In this document: piece after piece, positions 1 through 7,008 of the stretch
Position numbering within the stretch: the stretch's first letter is position 1
How the letters are laid out: each line of letters begins with the position of its first letter
NCBI GenBank assembly: GCA_030527765.1
Contig: JAUNAE010000117.1
Coordinates: 1-9,991, forward strand
Length of the DNA stretch: 9,991 nt
Direction: 5' to 3'
DNA from: Eubacteriales bacterium
Lineage (GTDB): Bacteria; Bacillota_A; Clostridia; Lachnospirales; Lachnospiraceae
Program-made: the position numbers and the translations under genes
Notes under the pieces: generated by a model
The model's input: the letters and a program-made list of their open reading frames with translations, nothing else
The model's database searches: none
What the model was told of the DNA's origin: nothing

Positions 1-99
1 GACACTATACCAATATTCTACAGACACTCTACAAACTACTCAACAAACATTCTGCAGATCAGTTTATTGTAGAATACATTTGATATAGGATTTTGTAAT
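1..99 (+). promoter_or_regulatory. Upstream region of the PadR-type gene: phased motifs and possible promoter
   Basis: TAC trinucleotides in similar contexts (CTATAC, TTCTACAG, CTCTACA) begin at 8, 19 and 30, exactly one helical turn apart. GACACTATAC at 1-10 recurs as GACACTCTAC at 23-32. ATTCTACAG (15-23) recurs as ATTCTGCAG (49-57), and its inverse TGTAGAAT lies at 68-75. The palindrome TGTA-gaa-TACA (68-78) sits just ahead of an extended -10 candidate, TGaTATAGG (81-89), with no convincing -35. PadR proteins often repress their own gene, so this could be an autoregulatory operator. That role is inferred; only the repeats are seen. Confidence 0.35.
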
Positions 100-113
100 C
101 GGGAGCAGTAATT

Positions 114-671
114 ATGAGAACATTAAAATATGCAATTTTAGGACTTTTGAACCAATCCAGTATGACAGGATATGATTTAATGAAGGAATTCGAATCCGCT
201 TTGACGGAATTCTGGTATGCGAAGCACAGCCAGATCTATCCGGAACTGAAAAAACTGACGGATGAAGGCTGTGTTTCTTATGAAATACAGATTACCGGTG
301 TCAGTCTGGAGAAAAAACTGTATGCCATTACCGATAAGGGAAGAGAAGACTTCATGAATTGGCTTTCTGAGAATTCAAAGCTCCCGGTTACGCCGAAAGA
401 CGTATCCAAGCTGAAAGTGTTTTACAGCGGAGCTCTTTCTGAGGAACTGCGTCAGGAAATGTTCCGGGATCAGCTGGAACAGCACAAAGCCCGTCTTCAG
501 CATCTGGAAGAGAATATGAAGAAATTCCGGAAGATTCCTGCGAGGGATTCCCATGAGTTCGGGGACTATCTGCTTCTTCATGGAGCAATCATGAGAGAAA
601 AAACAACCTGCGAGTGGCTTGCGGAGTGCATCGAGTTATCTCGGGAAAATCCTCAGAGTACAATTATGTAA
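114..671 (+). CDS. PadR-family transcriptional regulator
   Basis: A 185-residue cytoplasmic DNA-binding protein, full length for the PadR subfamily that has a C-terminal Vir_act_alpha_C-type helical domain. The winged helix covers about residues 1-80. It shows the family's MTGYDLMKEF segment (17-26), the recognition region around SQIYPELKKL (39-48) and the wing LYAITDKGR (69-77). The remainder (about 90-180) is helical and charged, consistent with the dimerisation domain. The ATG start is supported by GGGAG at 101-105, eight bases upstream. PadR proteins are mostly ligand-responsive repressors of neighbouring transport or stress genes. Here the next gene downstream, 287 bp away on the same strand, begins an ABC transporter, which is the obvious candidate target besides the regulator itself. 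The effector is unknown. Confidence 0.93.
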   Translation: MRTLKYAILGLLNQSSMTGYDLMKEFESALTEFWYAKHSQIYPELKKLTDEGCVSYEIQITGVSLEKKLYAITDKGREDFMNWLSENSKLPVTPKDVSKLKVFYSGALSEELRQEMFRDQLEQHKARLQHLEENMKKFRKIPARDSHEFGDYLLLHGAIMREKTTCEWLAECIELSRENPQSTIM

Positions 672-692
672 TTCATATTGTAAAGATAAACT

Positions 693-805
693 AGACAATC
701 GACAATAAGCAGCCAGAACAATCGAAATTAAGCAGATCGAGCAACGAACATTAAATAAGCAGATCTTCGACATATACCAACCAGACAATCGACATTATGC
801 CGATC
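693..805 (+). repeat. Helically phased degenerate repeat array (putative operator)
   Basis: Five CGA-centred motifs start at 700, 723, 745, 768 and 790, so the steps are 23, 22, 23 and 22 bp, about two turns of DNA. Contexts are ACAATCGACA, ACAATCGAAA, GCAACGAACA, TCTTCGACA and ACAATCGACA; the first and last share the exact 11-mer GACAATCGACA. A second element, TAAGCAG, usually followed by ATC, follows at 706, 729 and 756, with a degenerate copy TATGCCGATC at 796-805. The array lies between the PadR-type gene and the binding-protein gene, upstream of the latter's likely promoter. The periodicity is seen directly; binding by a regulator is inferred. Confidence 0.6.
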
Positions 806-829
806 AAATTATTAAAAACGACTATAAAT
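789..829 (+). promoter_or_regulatory. Possible promoter of the ABC transporter operon
   Basis: TATAAAT at 823-829 is a good -10 match, but no -35 is well placed (17 bp upstream falls on CCGATC). An alternative pairs TCGACA (789-794) with TATTAA (810-815) over a short 15-bp spacer. Either start would give a leader of roughly 120-140 nt containing the two hairpins at 898-936. A weak -35 beside a phased motif array would suit an activated or repressed promoter, but this is inference. Confidence 0.3.
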
Positions 830-897
830 ATGTGAAAACCAGTAAAGAATATCAGAAAAATGCACTGTTTCAGTTGCAAACAGAGCAAAATAATGAT

Positions 898-936
898 ATG
901 ATGTTCGCATCATCAGAGCAAAGCGGTAGCGCTTTG
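898..936 (+). promoter_or_regulatory. Two tandem tetraloop hairpins in the binding-protein leader
   Basis: Stem ATGATG/CATCAT (898-903 with 908-913) is closed by a TTCG loop. Five bases later, stem CAAAGCG/CGCTTTG (919-925 with 930-936) is closed by a GTAG loop. Both stems are perfect. The second ends 9-10 bases before the ribosome binding site AAGGAG (945-950). There is no proper T-run after the second stem, so it is a poor terminator. A 5' mRNA-stabilising or translation-modulating structure ahead of an abundantly needed binding protein is more likely. Confidence 0.5.
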
Positions 937-958
937 TTTAGAAAAAGGAGAGAAAAGT

Positions 959-2098
959 ATGAAGAAGTTAGGCATTCTTTTCCTCAGCTTAATTGCCTGC
1001 ATGTTGTTTGCTACAACTGCATTCGCTGAGGACGGCAACTGGAAGATCGCTATTCTTACCGGAACTACATCTCAGGGTGAGGAAGAGTTCCGTGCAGCTG
1101 AGAGAGCTGTTGCAACTTATGGAGAAGAGCACGTAATCACAGATACATATCCGGATAACTTCATGGATGAGACAGAGACCACTATTTCCAAACTGGTTTC
1201 TCTTGCATCTGATGAAGACGTAAAAGCAATCGTTATGTGCCAGGCTGTTCCTGGTGCAAAAGCAGCATTTGACAAGATCCGTACAGAGCTTGGCCGCGAC
1301 GACATTCTGCTGATCGCAGGTGTTCCGCAGGAGGATCCGCTTGTTATCTCTGAGGCAGCTGACCTGGTATTCTACACCAACGAGGCAAAACAGGGTGACA
1401 CCATCATGGAGACCTGCGCTGAATGGGGCGTAGAGGTATTCGTACATTATTCCTTCCCACGTCATCTTGCAATGGAGACTATCGCAGCACGTAAATCTCT
1501 TCTTGAGGAAAACTGCGAAGCTCTTGGTATTGAGTACGTAGAAGCAACTGCTCCGGACCCAACAGGTGACGCAGGTGTATCCGGTGCTCAGCAGTTCATC
1601 CTTGAGGATGTACCGGCTAAGATGGAAGAGTATGCAGGAAAGAAAGTTGCATTCTTCACAACAAACTGTGCAATGCAGGAACCACTGCAGTCCGCAATTC
1701 TGAGCCAGCCGGATGCTTACTATCCACAGCCATGCTGCCCAAGCCCATATCATGCATTCCCTGCATCCCTTGGTCTTGAGATTGCAATTGGTGGAGATGA
1801 CACCGAAGCTCTTGAAGCAATCGCAGCAAAACTTGATGAGAACGATGCAGTAGGACGTTATTCTACATGGCCATCACCAGTTAACATGACCATCATCGAC
1901 GTTGCAGTTCAGTACTCCAAAGGATTCATCGAGGGAGAGATCGCTGATCGCAACGATCATGACAAGGTTGTTGAGCTGTTCCAGACAGCATGTGAAGGTG
2001 CAATCGTAGAGAACTACGTAAATGCAGACGGAACAACCATCGACAACTACTACACAGTATTACTTACACCGGTTGATTTTGCGGACTACTTAAAATAA
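959..2098 (+). CDS. DUF3798-type secreted ABC solute-binding protein
   Basis: A 379-residue exported protein that I recognise as resembling the DUF3798 family, which is typically found beside CUT2-like ABC transporters and has no assigned ligand. Residues 1-23 form a signal peptide (two Lys, hydrophobic core, AFA before the cut, mature end EDGNW). Cys14 in LIAC loosely resembles a lipobox, but it lies inside the hydrophobic core, so ordinary signal peptidase I cleavage is more likely. The mature part starts like a type-1 periplasmic-binding fold: strand KIAILTGT (29-36), then helix EEEFRAAERAV (41-51). A notable cluster is NCAMQEPL (236-243) followed by QPCCPSPYHAFP (257-268). The mature chain has seven Cys. 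The start has AAGGAG eight bases upstream. The gene heads the transporter operon and is followed by an intercistronic hairpin terminator, which suits higher expression than the membrane parts. The product should capture ligand outside the cell for the ATPase and permeases encoded next. Confidence 0.85.
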   Translation: MKKLGILFLSLIACMLFATTAFAEDGNWKIAILTGTTSQGEEEFRAAERAVATYGEEHVITDTYPDNFMDETETTISKLVSLASDEDVKAIVMCQAVPGAKAAFDKIRTELGRDDILLIAGVPQEDPLVISEAADLVFYTNEAKQGDTIMETCAEWGVEVFVHYSFPRHLAMETIAARKSLLEENCEALGIEYVEATAPDPTGDAGVSGAQQFILEDVPAKMEEYAGKKVAFFTTNCAMQEPLQSAILSQPDAYYPQPCCPSPYHAFPASLGLEIAIGGDDTEALEAIAAKLDENDAVGRYSTWPSPVNMTIIDVAVQYSKGFIEGEIADRNDHDKVVELFQTACEGAIVENYVNADGTTIDNYYTVLLTPVDFADYLK

Positions 2099-2128
2099 GT
2101 AATCTGAATAAATAACGGAAAATGGAAG

Positions 2129-2165
2129 ACCTGCCCGTTTCGTTTTACGATGCGGGCAGGTTTTT
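2129..2165 (+). terminator. Intercistronic Rho-independent terminator/attenuator
   Basis: A perfect 9-bp stem, ACCTGCCCG (2129-2137) with CGGGCAGGT (2153-2161), encloses an inner TCGT-TTT-ACGA stem and is followed by TTTTT (2161-2165). The next gene's ribosome binding site starts eight bases after the T-run. Its position after the binding-protein gene and before the ATPase suggests partial termination that sets component ratios. Alternatively, it protects the 3' end of a processed binding-protein mRNA. Confidence 0.85.
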
Positions 2166-2186
2166 GTGAGAAAAGGAGGAGCAAAA

Positions 2187-3803
2187 GTGGCTGCAGAATA
2201 CATTCTGAATATGAGTCATATCACCAAGAAATATGGTGATAATACAGTACTTTCGGATGTGTCACTGAAGATTCGCCCAGGTGAGATTCACGCACTCCTG
2301 GGAGAAAACGGTGCCGGAAAAAGTACATTGATGAATGTTCTTTTCGGTATGCCTGTGATTCATGCAACCGGAGGTTTTTCCGGAGAGGTTCTGATAGATG
2401 GGGAAAAAACAACGATCGAATCTCCCCATGATGCAATGCAGAAGGGTATTGGTATGGTACATCAGGAGTTTATGCTTCTGCCGGGCTTTACCATTACAGA
2501 GAACATCAAGCTGAATCGTGAGATTACCAAACCGAACATGATATCTCGCATTTTTGGCAAAAAAATGGAATCCCTGGATATGAAAGTGATGTCTGAGGAT
2601 GCAAAAAAAGCTCTCGGAAGCGTGGGTATGACAATTAGTGAGCAGACCCTGGTTCAGGGACTTCCGGTAGGTTACATGCAGTTTGTGGAGATTGCCCGAG
2701 AGATCGACAAAGAGGGCATGAAGCTGCTTGTATTTGATGAGCCGACAGCGGTTCTTACAGAAAGTGAGGCCGCACAGCTTTTGAAAGTTATGAAGGAGAT
2801 CGCAGCTCAGGGAATTGCGATTATCTTTATCACTCATCGACTGGATGAGGTAATCGAAGCAGCAGACAGCATTACCATCCTTCGTGATGGCCAGCTGGTT
2901 ACCAGCTGTTCCGTGAAGGATACCGATGCCGTACGTCTTGCAGAGATGATGATTGGACGTTCCGGAGATTCCGGAGAGTTTTCCCTCGTTACCGCAAAAC
3001 CTCGTGAGTTTGCGAAAGATACAGAGATTGCCCTGAAAGTAGATCATCTCGCAGTTTCCATGCCGGGAGAGATCGTTAAGGACGTTTCCTTTGAGGTCAG
3101 AAAAGGAGAGATTTTTGGTATCGGCGGACTTGCAGGTCAGGGAAAAATCGGCGTTCCGAATGGAATTATGGGCGTTTATGAGTCCAAGGGAGATGTGGAA
3201 TTCATGGGAAACAAAATTGCACTGAACGATGCAAGAGGTTCTCTTGCAAGTGGAATGGCAATGGTTTCCGAGGACAGAAGAGGTGTTGGACTTCTGCTGG
3301 ATGGTTCCATCGAAGACAACATTGTATTCAATGCAATGCAGATCAATGGCGATTTCATGAAAAAATTTCTGGGATTTTCCCAGAAGGATACAAAGGCAAT
3401 CCGGAAGCATGCGGAAGAGATGATTAAGGAACTGGATATTCGTTGTTTCTCACCGCTTCAGCATACAGGAACACTGTCCGGAGGTAATCAGCAGAAGGTT
3501 TGTATCGCAAGAGCACTGACCATGCATCCGAAGCTTCTGTTTGTATCAGAGCCGACACGAGGCATTGACATTGGCGCCAAGAAGCTGGTTCTTGAGACAC
3601 TGGTTAAGCTGAACAGAGAGCTGGGAATGACCATCGTAATGGTATCCTCCGAGCTGATGGAACTTCGCTCCATCTGTGACAGAGTTGCCATTGTATCCGA
3701 AGGAAAGCTGGTAGATATTCTTCCGGTAGACAGCTCTGATGCAGACTTTGGTCTTGCAATGTCAGGAATCAAGCCGAACAGGGAAGGAGTAGCCCATGAG
3801 TAA
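2187..3803 (+). CDS. CUT2/nucleoside-type ABC transporter ATPase (two fused nucleotide-binding domains)
   Basis: A 538-residue cytoplasmic ATPase with two ABC domains in tandem, like RbsA, MglA and YufO. Domain 1 is complete: Walker A GENGAGKS (39-46), Q-loop Gln93, signature LPVGYMQ (159-165), Walker B LLVFDE (180-185) and His217. The LPVG signature and DEPTAVLT resemble the nucleoside-type (YufO/NupA) branch more than sugar transporters. Domain 2 keeps LSGGNQQ (430-436), SEDRR (361-365) and the SSEL motif, but its Walker A reads GLAGQGKI (314-321), without Ser/Thr. Its Walker B is LLFVSE (450-455), with Ser replacing the Mg-binding Asp. I chose GTG 2187 because AAGGAGGA (2173-2180) is correctly spaced; an in-frame GTG at 2166 lies before that site, next to the terminator. 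An ATG at 2211 has no ribosome binding site. The 3' end overlaps the first permease by 8 nt. Confidence 0.95.
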   Translation: MAAEYILNMSHITKKYGDNTVLSDVSLKIRPGEIHALLGENGAGKSTLMNVLFGMPVIHATGGFSGEVLIDGEKTTIESPHDAMQKGIGMVHQEFMLLPGFTITENIKLNREITKPNMISRIFGKKMESLDMKVMSEDAKKALGSVGMTISEQTLVQGLPVGYMQFVEIAREIDKEGMKLLVFDEPTAVLTESEAAQLLKVMKEIAAQGIAIIFITHRLDEVIEAADSITILRDGQLVTSCSVKDTDAVRLAEMMIGRSGDSGEFSLVTAKPREFAKDTEIALKVDHLAVSMPGEIVKDVSFEVRKGEIFGIGGLAGQGKIGVPNGIMGVYESKGDVEFMGNKIALNDARGSLASGMAMVSEDRRGVGLLLDGSIEDNIVFNAMQINGDFMKKFLGFSQKDTKAIRKHAEEMIKELDIRCFSPLQHTGTLSGGNQQKVCIARALTMHPKLLFVSEPTRGIDIGAKKLVLETLVKLNRELGMTIVMVSSELMELRSICDRVAIVSEGKLVDILPVDSSDADFGLAMSGIKPNREGVAHE

Positions 3804-5727
3804 GATCAAAGCAAAGAAGGCACAGGTTGTCTTATGTGTAGTGCTTGTGCTTGCTGCAATTATCAGCTGCTGTGTTGGTATTTATGGTTTGAAATCCAGA
3901 AATACAGCCAGTGGAAGCAAGATTTTGAGCGATATGCGTCTTCAGGCAATTCTCGATACAGCGGGAACAGGATCCATTGACGCATACATTGACGCTGCCA
4001 AGGCGGAAGCAGTTGCCAAAGCCAAGGAAGAAGGCGGCGGAATGGACAAGATCCGCGAAGCATCTGCAAAAGCAGAAGAGGACGCCCGCAAACTCATTGA
4101 AGAGCAGGGAGTCGGTGAGACGGATCTCAGTACCATTGACACTACAGTGCTTGCTGAAAAAGTAGATGCACTGGAAACAGCACAGAGCGCATATTTTGCA
4201 GAAGAAGCAGCTGCACAGGCTGCATATGTAGAGGCTCACGAAGCAGAGGCTTCTGCGGCAGCTGCAGAGGAAGCTGCAAGTGCGACTGCTGAGGGTGAAA
4301 CCGAAGATGCAGCATCTGAGGATGCAGCGGCAGGCGGAGACGATATGGGCTCCGATGATATGGAAATGGCAGAAGAGACGGTGGATCTTTCCGGCTTCGT
4401 AGCAACGGAAGAAATGATCGCTCTTCAGGAAAAAGTAGATGCAGCTTATGTAGATCTGGGAGAGGAAATCAAGAAAGAATTTCCTGCATTAACCGATGAC
4501 ATTCTGACTGCACTGAAACCGACAATCACAGGTACCATTGCTCAGCAGGGAGATACATTTGAATCTCAGTACGACAGAGCAAAGAACTTAAGTGGAATGA
4601 ATCCGGGAACCCGGGGAACCATTATGCGTCAGGGTAAAACACTGGTAACCGCTGCGGTTGGTCTTGTAATTATGGCACTCGCAGTGCTGTTCTACACACC
4701 ACTCGTAGCAAGTCTTGGAGTTCCGAGACTGGTTATCGGTCTGTTCTACATTATGCTTTGTCTCCTGGCGATTGTGTACAATCTGTCTCTTCCGGGACAG
4801 ATCAGCAACACACTGGTTCGCCTTGGTATGAACGGTGTTCTGACACTGGCAATGCTTCCGGGCATTCAGTGCGGTATCAGCCTGAACCTCGGTCTTCCGA
4901 TTGGTATTATCGGTGGAGTTATCGGTGGTCTGCTCTGTATCGAGCTCGGCTTAAGCGGCTGGACAGGATTTATCTTTGCAATTGTTGTAGGACTTGTAAT
5001 TTCCGCAGTGACCGGATCCCTCTATGGTATGCTCCTGAACCGTCTGAAAGGCAGTGAGATGAGTGTTACAACCTACGTCGGATTCTCTATTGTATCTCTG
5101 ATGTGTATTGCATGGCTCGTTCTTCCTTTCCAGAGCAAGATTATGAAATGGCCTCTTGGAAAAGGTCTTCGAACAACCATCGGACTTCAGACAACTTACA
5201 GACATCTGTTGAATGACTTTCTTTCCTTCAAGGTACTTGGTGTAACCATTCCGACAGGACTTCTCCTGTTTTTCGCATTATGCTGTTTCCTTGTATGGCT
5301 GTTCATGCGTTCCAAAACCGGTATCGCAATGACCGCCGCAGGTGCAAATCCGAGATTTGCCGCTGCAACAGGAATCAACGTAGACAAAATGCGTATTATC
5401 GGTACTATGCTTTCTACGATGCTCGGTGCCGTTGGTATTATCGTGTATGCACAGAGCTTCGGATTTATCCAGCTGTATCAGGCACCACGTCAGATGGGAT
5501 TCCTTGCAGCATCTGCAATCCTTCTCGGAGGTGCAACAACCTCTAAGGCGAAGATCAGCCATGTTGTAATCGGAACATTCCTTTTCTATGGTGTTCTTGC
5601 CCTTGGTACTCCGGTAGCAAATGCAATCGTTCCACAGAGTGCAATTTCTGAAGTACTTCGAATCTTAATTTCTCAGGGTATCATTCTGTATGCTCTGACA
5701 AAATCAGGAGGTGACAGTCGTGGATAA
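3796..5727 (+). CDS. ABC transporter permease (BPD_transp_2) with large extracellular N-terminal module
   Basis: A 643-residue membrane protein, about twice the usual CUT2 permease length. The permease core begins near residue 311: a membrane helix at 311-330, several more helices, the conserved cytoplasmic loop AAGANPRFAAATGINV (514-529) and SAILLGGATT (573-582). Ahead of it lies an extra module: helix 11-30, a soluble region of about 31-282, and helix 283-300. The soluble region has charged helical stretches (about 60-130 and 203-262) around an Ala/Glu/Asp-rich low-complexity core (135-195). Residues 311-345 align by eye with the N-terminal segment of the partner permease, so the two extra helices preserve topology and place the soluble region outside. 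GGGAAGGAG (3781-3789) precedes the ATG, which overlaps the ATPase stop region by 8 nt. The protein should form the channel with the second permease. The module could dock the binding protein, as the MalF P2 loop does, but that role is inferred. Confidence 0.9.
   Translation: MSKIKAKKAQVVLCVVLVLAAIISCCVGIYGLKSRNTASGSKILSDMRLQAILDTAGTGSIDAYIDAAKAEAVAKAKEEGGGMDKIREASAKAEEDARKLIEEQGVGETDLSTIDTTVLAEKVDALETAQSAYFAEEAAAQAAYVEAHEAEASAAAAEEAASATAEGETEDAASEDAAAGGDDMGSDDMEMAEETVDLSGFVATEEMIALQEKVDAAYVDLGEEIKKEFPALTDDILTALKPTITGTIAQQGDTFESQYDRAKNLSGMNPGTRGTIMRQGKTLVTAAVGLVIMALAVLFYTPLVASLGVPRLVIGLFYIMLCLLAIVYNLSLPGQISNTLVRLGMNGVLTLAMLPGIQCGISLNLGLPIGIIGGVIGGLLCIELGLSGWTGFIFAIVVGLVISAVTGSLYGMLLNRLKGSEMSVTTYVGFSIVSLMCIAWLVLPFQSKIMKWPLGKGLRTTIGLQTTYRHLLNDFLSFKVLGVTIPTGLLLFFALCCFLVWLFMRSKTGIAMTAAGANPRFAAATGINVDKMRIIGTMLSTMLGAVGIIVYAQSFGFIQLYQAPRQMGFLAASAILLGGATTSKAKISHVVIGTFLFYGVLALGTPVANAIVPQSAISEVLRILISQGIILYALTKSGGDSRG
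5706..5714 (+). promoter_or_regulatory. Ribosome binding site fixing the start of the second permease
   Basis: AGGAGGTGA is a near-perfect Shine-Dalgarno sequence inside the 3' end of the first permease gene. It contains an in-frame GTG (5711) that cannot be the start it serves. The next in-frame GTG, at 5720, is five bases downstream of it and is the likely start. Confidence 0.8.
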
Positions 5728-6994
5728 GAAGAGAGTTAAGGAGCTGGCACGGAATAATATCGTAACGATCATGTTCATTATTCTCTGTGCTATTTGCATG
5801 GTATTTTCAGGATACACTCCAGACTATGTTATGTATGAGCTGTTCGGAAGACTTTCGAGAAACATGTTTATCGTTCTTTCTCTGATCATTCCGATTGTAG
5901 CCGGTATGGGAATCAACTTTGCGATCACCACAGGAGCTATGGCAGCACAGATTTCCTGTCTGCTTGTTCTTGAGTGGGGCGTTGCCGGATTCCCGGGATT
6001 TCTCCTTGCAGTAGCACTGACACTGCCGTTGTCCAGCCTTTTCGGATGGCTGATCGGTAGAACCTTCAACAAAATGAAGGGACAGGAGATGATCGGTGGT
6101 CTGGTTATCGGATATTTTGCAAATGGTCTCTATCAGTTACTGTTTCTGTTTATTTTTGATAACATTATTCCGATCAAAAATCCGAATCTGACAATCAAGG
6201 GATCTACCGGTATCGCCAATACAATGGACCTTTCCAAAGAAGGCGGCATTGCCCAGTCCCTGGATAAGATCTGGAGACTGCCGTTCTATCAGGCAGTTCC
6301 GGTATTTGCAGCACTGATCGCAGTGATTCTGATCATCGGTCATTTGAAGAACCACAACAAGAACACCAAGAAGCTTGGCATCCAGATTGCGGCTCTTGCA
6401 GTTGTTGCAGTCGTTGTTCAGCTTCCGCCGGTGAAAGCACTGTTCAAGATGGTTAATATTCCAATGGTAACTTACGGACTGGTAGCACTTCTTTGCCTGT
6501 TTAATGTTGTTGTTATGCGTACCAAACTGGGACAGCAGTTCAGAGCTGTCGGACAGAACGGTACCGTTGCAAATGCTTCCGGTATTAACGTAAACCATAT
6601 TCGTATCGCAGCAATCATTTTCTCCACCGTACTTGCCGGTTGGGGACAGCTGATCTTCGTTCAGAATATGGGTGCATTCCAGACCTACGGTGCTCATGGA
6701 CAGGTTGGTCTGTATGCAGGAGCTGCCATTCTGGTTGGTGGTGCTTCCGTCGTTCGTGCAACAAACGCACAGGCAATCATCGGCTGTGTGCTGTTCCATC
6801 TGATGTTCATTCTTGCACCTGCAGCAGGTAAAAACCTCTTCGGTGATGCTGCAATCGGTGAGTATTTCCGAGTATTCCTGTGCTACGGAGTTATCGCCAT
6901 TGCACTTGTAATGCATGCATGGAGCGAGAACAGAAGAAGAAAAGAAGCGATGGCAGAACTAATTAGAGAAGAGCAGACCCCATTGGGAAAGTAG
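5720..6994 (+). CDS. ABC transporter permease (BPD_transp_2), second subunit
   Basis: A 424-residue multi-pass membrane protein. It has a basic cytoplasmic N-terminus (MDKKRVKELARNN), a first helix at about 15-32, a conserved-style segment MGINFAITTGAM (63-74) and the ATPase-contacting loop AVGQNGTVANASGINV (276-291), matching the loop of the other permease. GAAILVGGASVV (334-345) matches SAILLGGATT of the partner. A stretch near residues 187-250, with extra hydrophobic segments around a Lys/Asn/His-rich loop, makes it somewhat longer than typical CUT2 permeases. It lacks the soluble N-terminal module of its partner. The GTG start overlaps the previous gene by 8 nt, implying translational coupling. 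The tail is charged and cytoplasmic (ENRRRKEAMAELIREE). The two permeases probably form a heterodimer served by the double-domain ATPase. Substrate unknown. Confidence 0.92.
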   Translation: MDKKRVKELARNNIVTIMFIILCAICMVFSGYTPDYVMYELFGRLSRNMFIVLSLIIPIVAGMGINFAITTGAMAAQISCLLVLEWGVAGFPGFLLAVALTLPLSSLFGWLIGRTFNKMKGQEMIGGLVIGYFANGLYQLLFLFIFDNIIPIKNPNLTIKGSTGIANTMDLSKEGGIAQSLDKIWRLPFYQAVPVFAALIAVILIIGHLKNHNKNTKKLGIQIAALAVVAVVVQLPPVKALFKMVNIPMVTYGLVALLCLFNVVVMRTKLGQQFRAVGQNGTVANASGINVNHIRIAAIIFSTVLAGWGQLIFVQNMGAFQTYGAHGQVGLYAGAAILVGGASVVRATNAQAIIGCVLFHLMFILAPAAGKNLFGDAAIGEYFRVFLCYGVIAIALVMHAWSENRRRKEAMAELIREEQTPLGK

Positions 6995-7008
6995 AATCAA
7001 TCAGGGAA

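Noticed and set aside
832..1029. Possible small + strand gene (GTG 832) overlapping the start of the binding-protein gene
   Set aside because: It has no ribosome binding site and contains the two leader hairpins. It also runs out of frame through the signal-peptide coding region.
989..1753. 254-codon open frame on the minus strand inside the binding-protein gene
   Set aside because: It is antisense to a gene with clear signal peptide and family features. Its translation is Cys/His/Leu-rich without motifs, as expected from the codon bias of the real gene, and no ribosome binding site is evident.
2166..2186. Upstream GTG at 2166 as start of the ATPase
   Set aside because: It sits immediately after the terminator T-run, before the AAGGAGGA site, and would add seven residues that are just the translated ribosome binding site.
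2262..3410. 382-codon minus-strand open frame opposite the ATPase
   Set aside because: It lies opposite conserved ABC motifs and its product has no recognisable domain, being a Cys/His/Asn-rich mixture typical of antisense shadows.
6137..6916. 259-codon minus-strand open frame opposite the second permease
   Set aside because: It has the same kind of antisense artefact composition, while the + strand permease has conserved loops through this interval.
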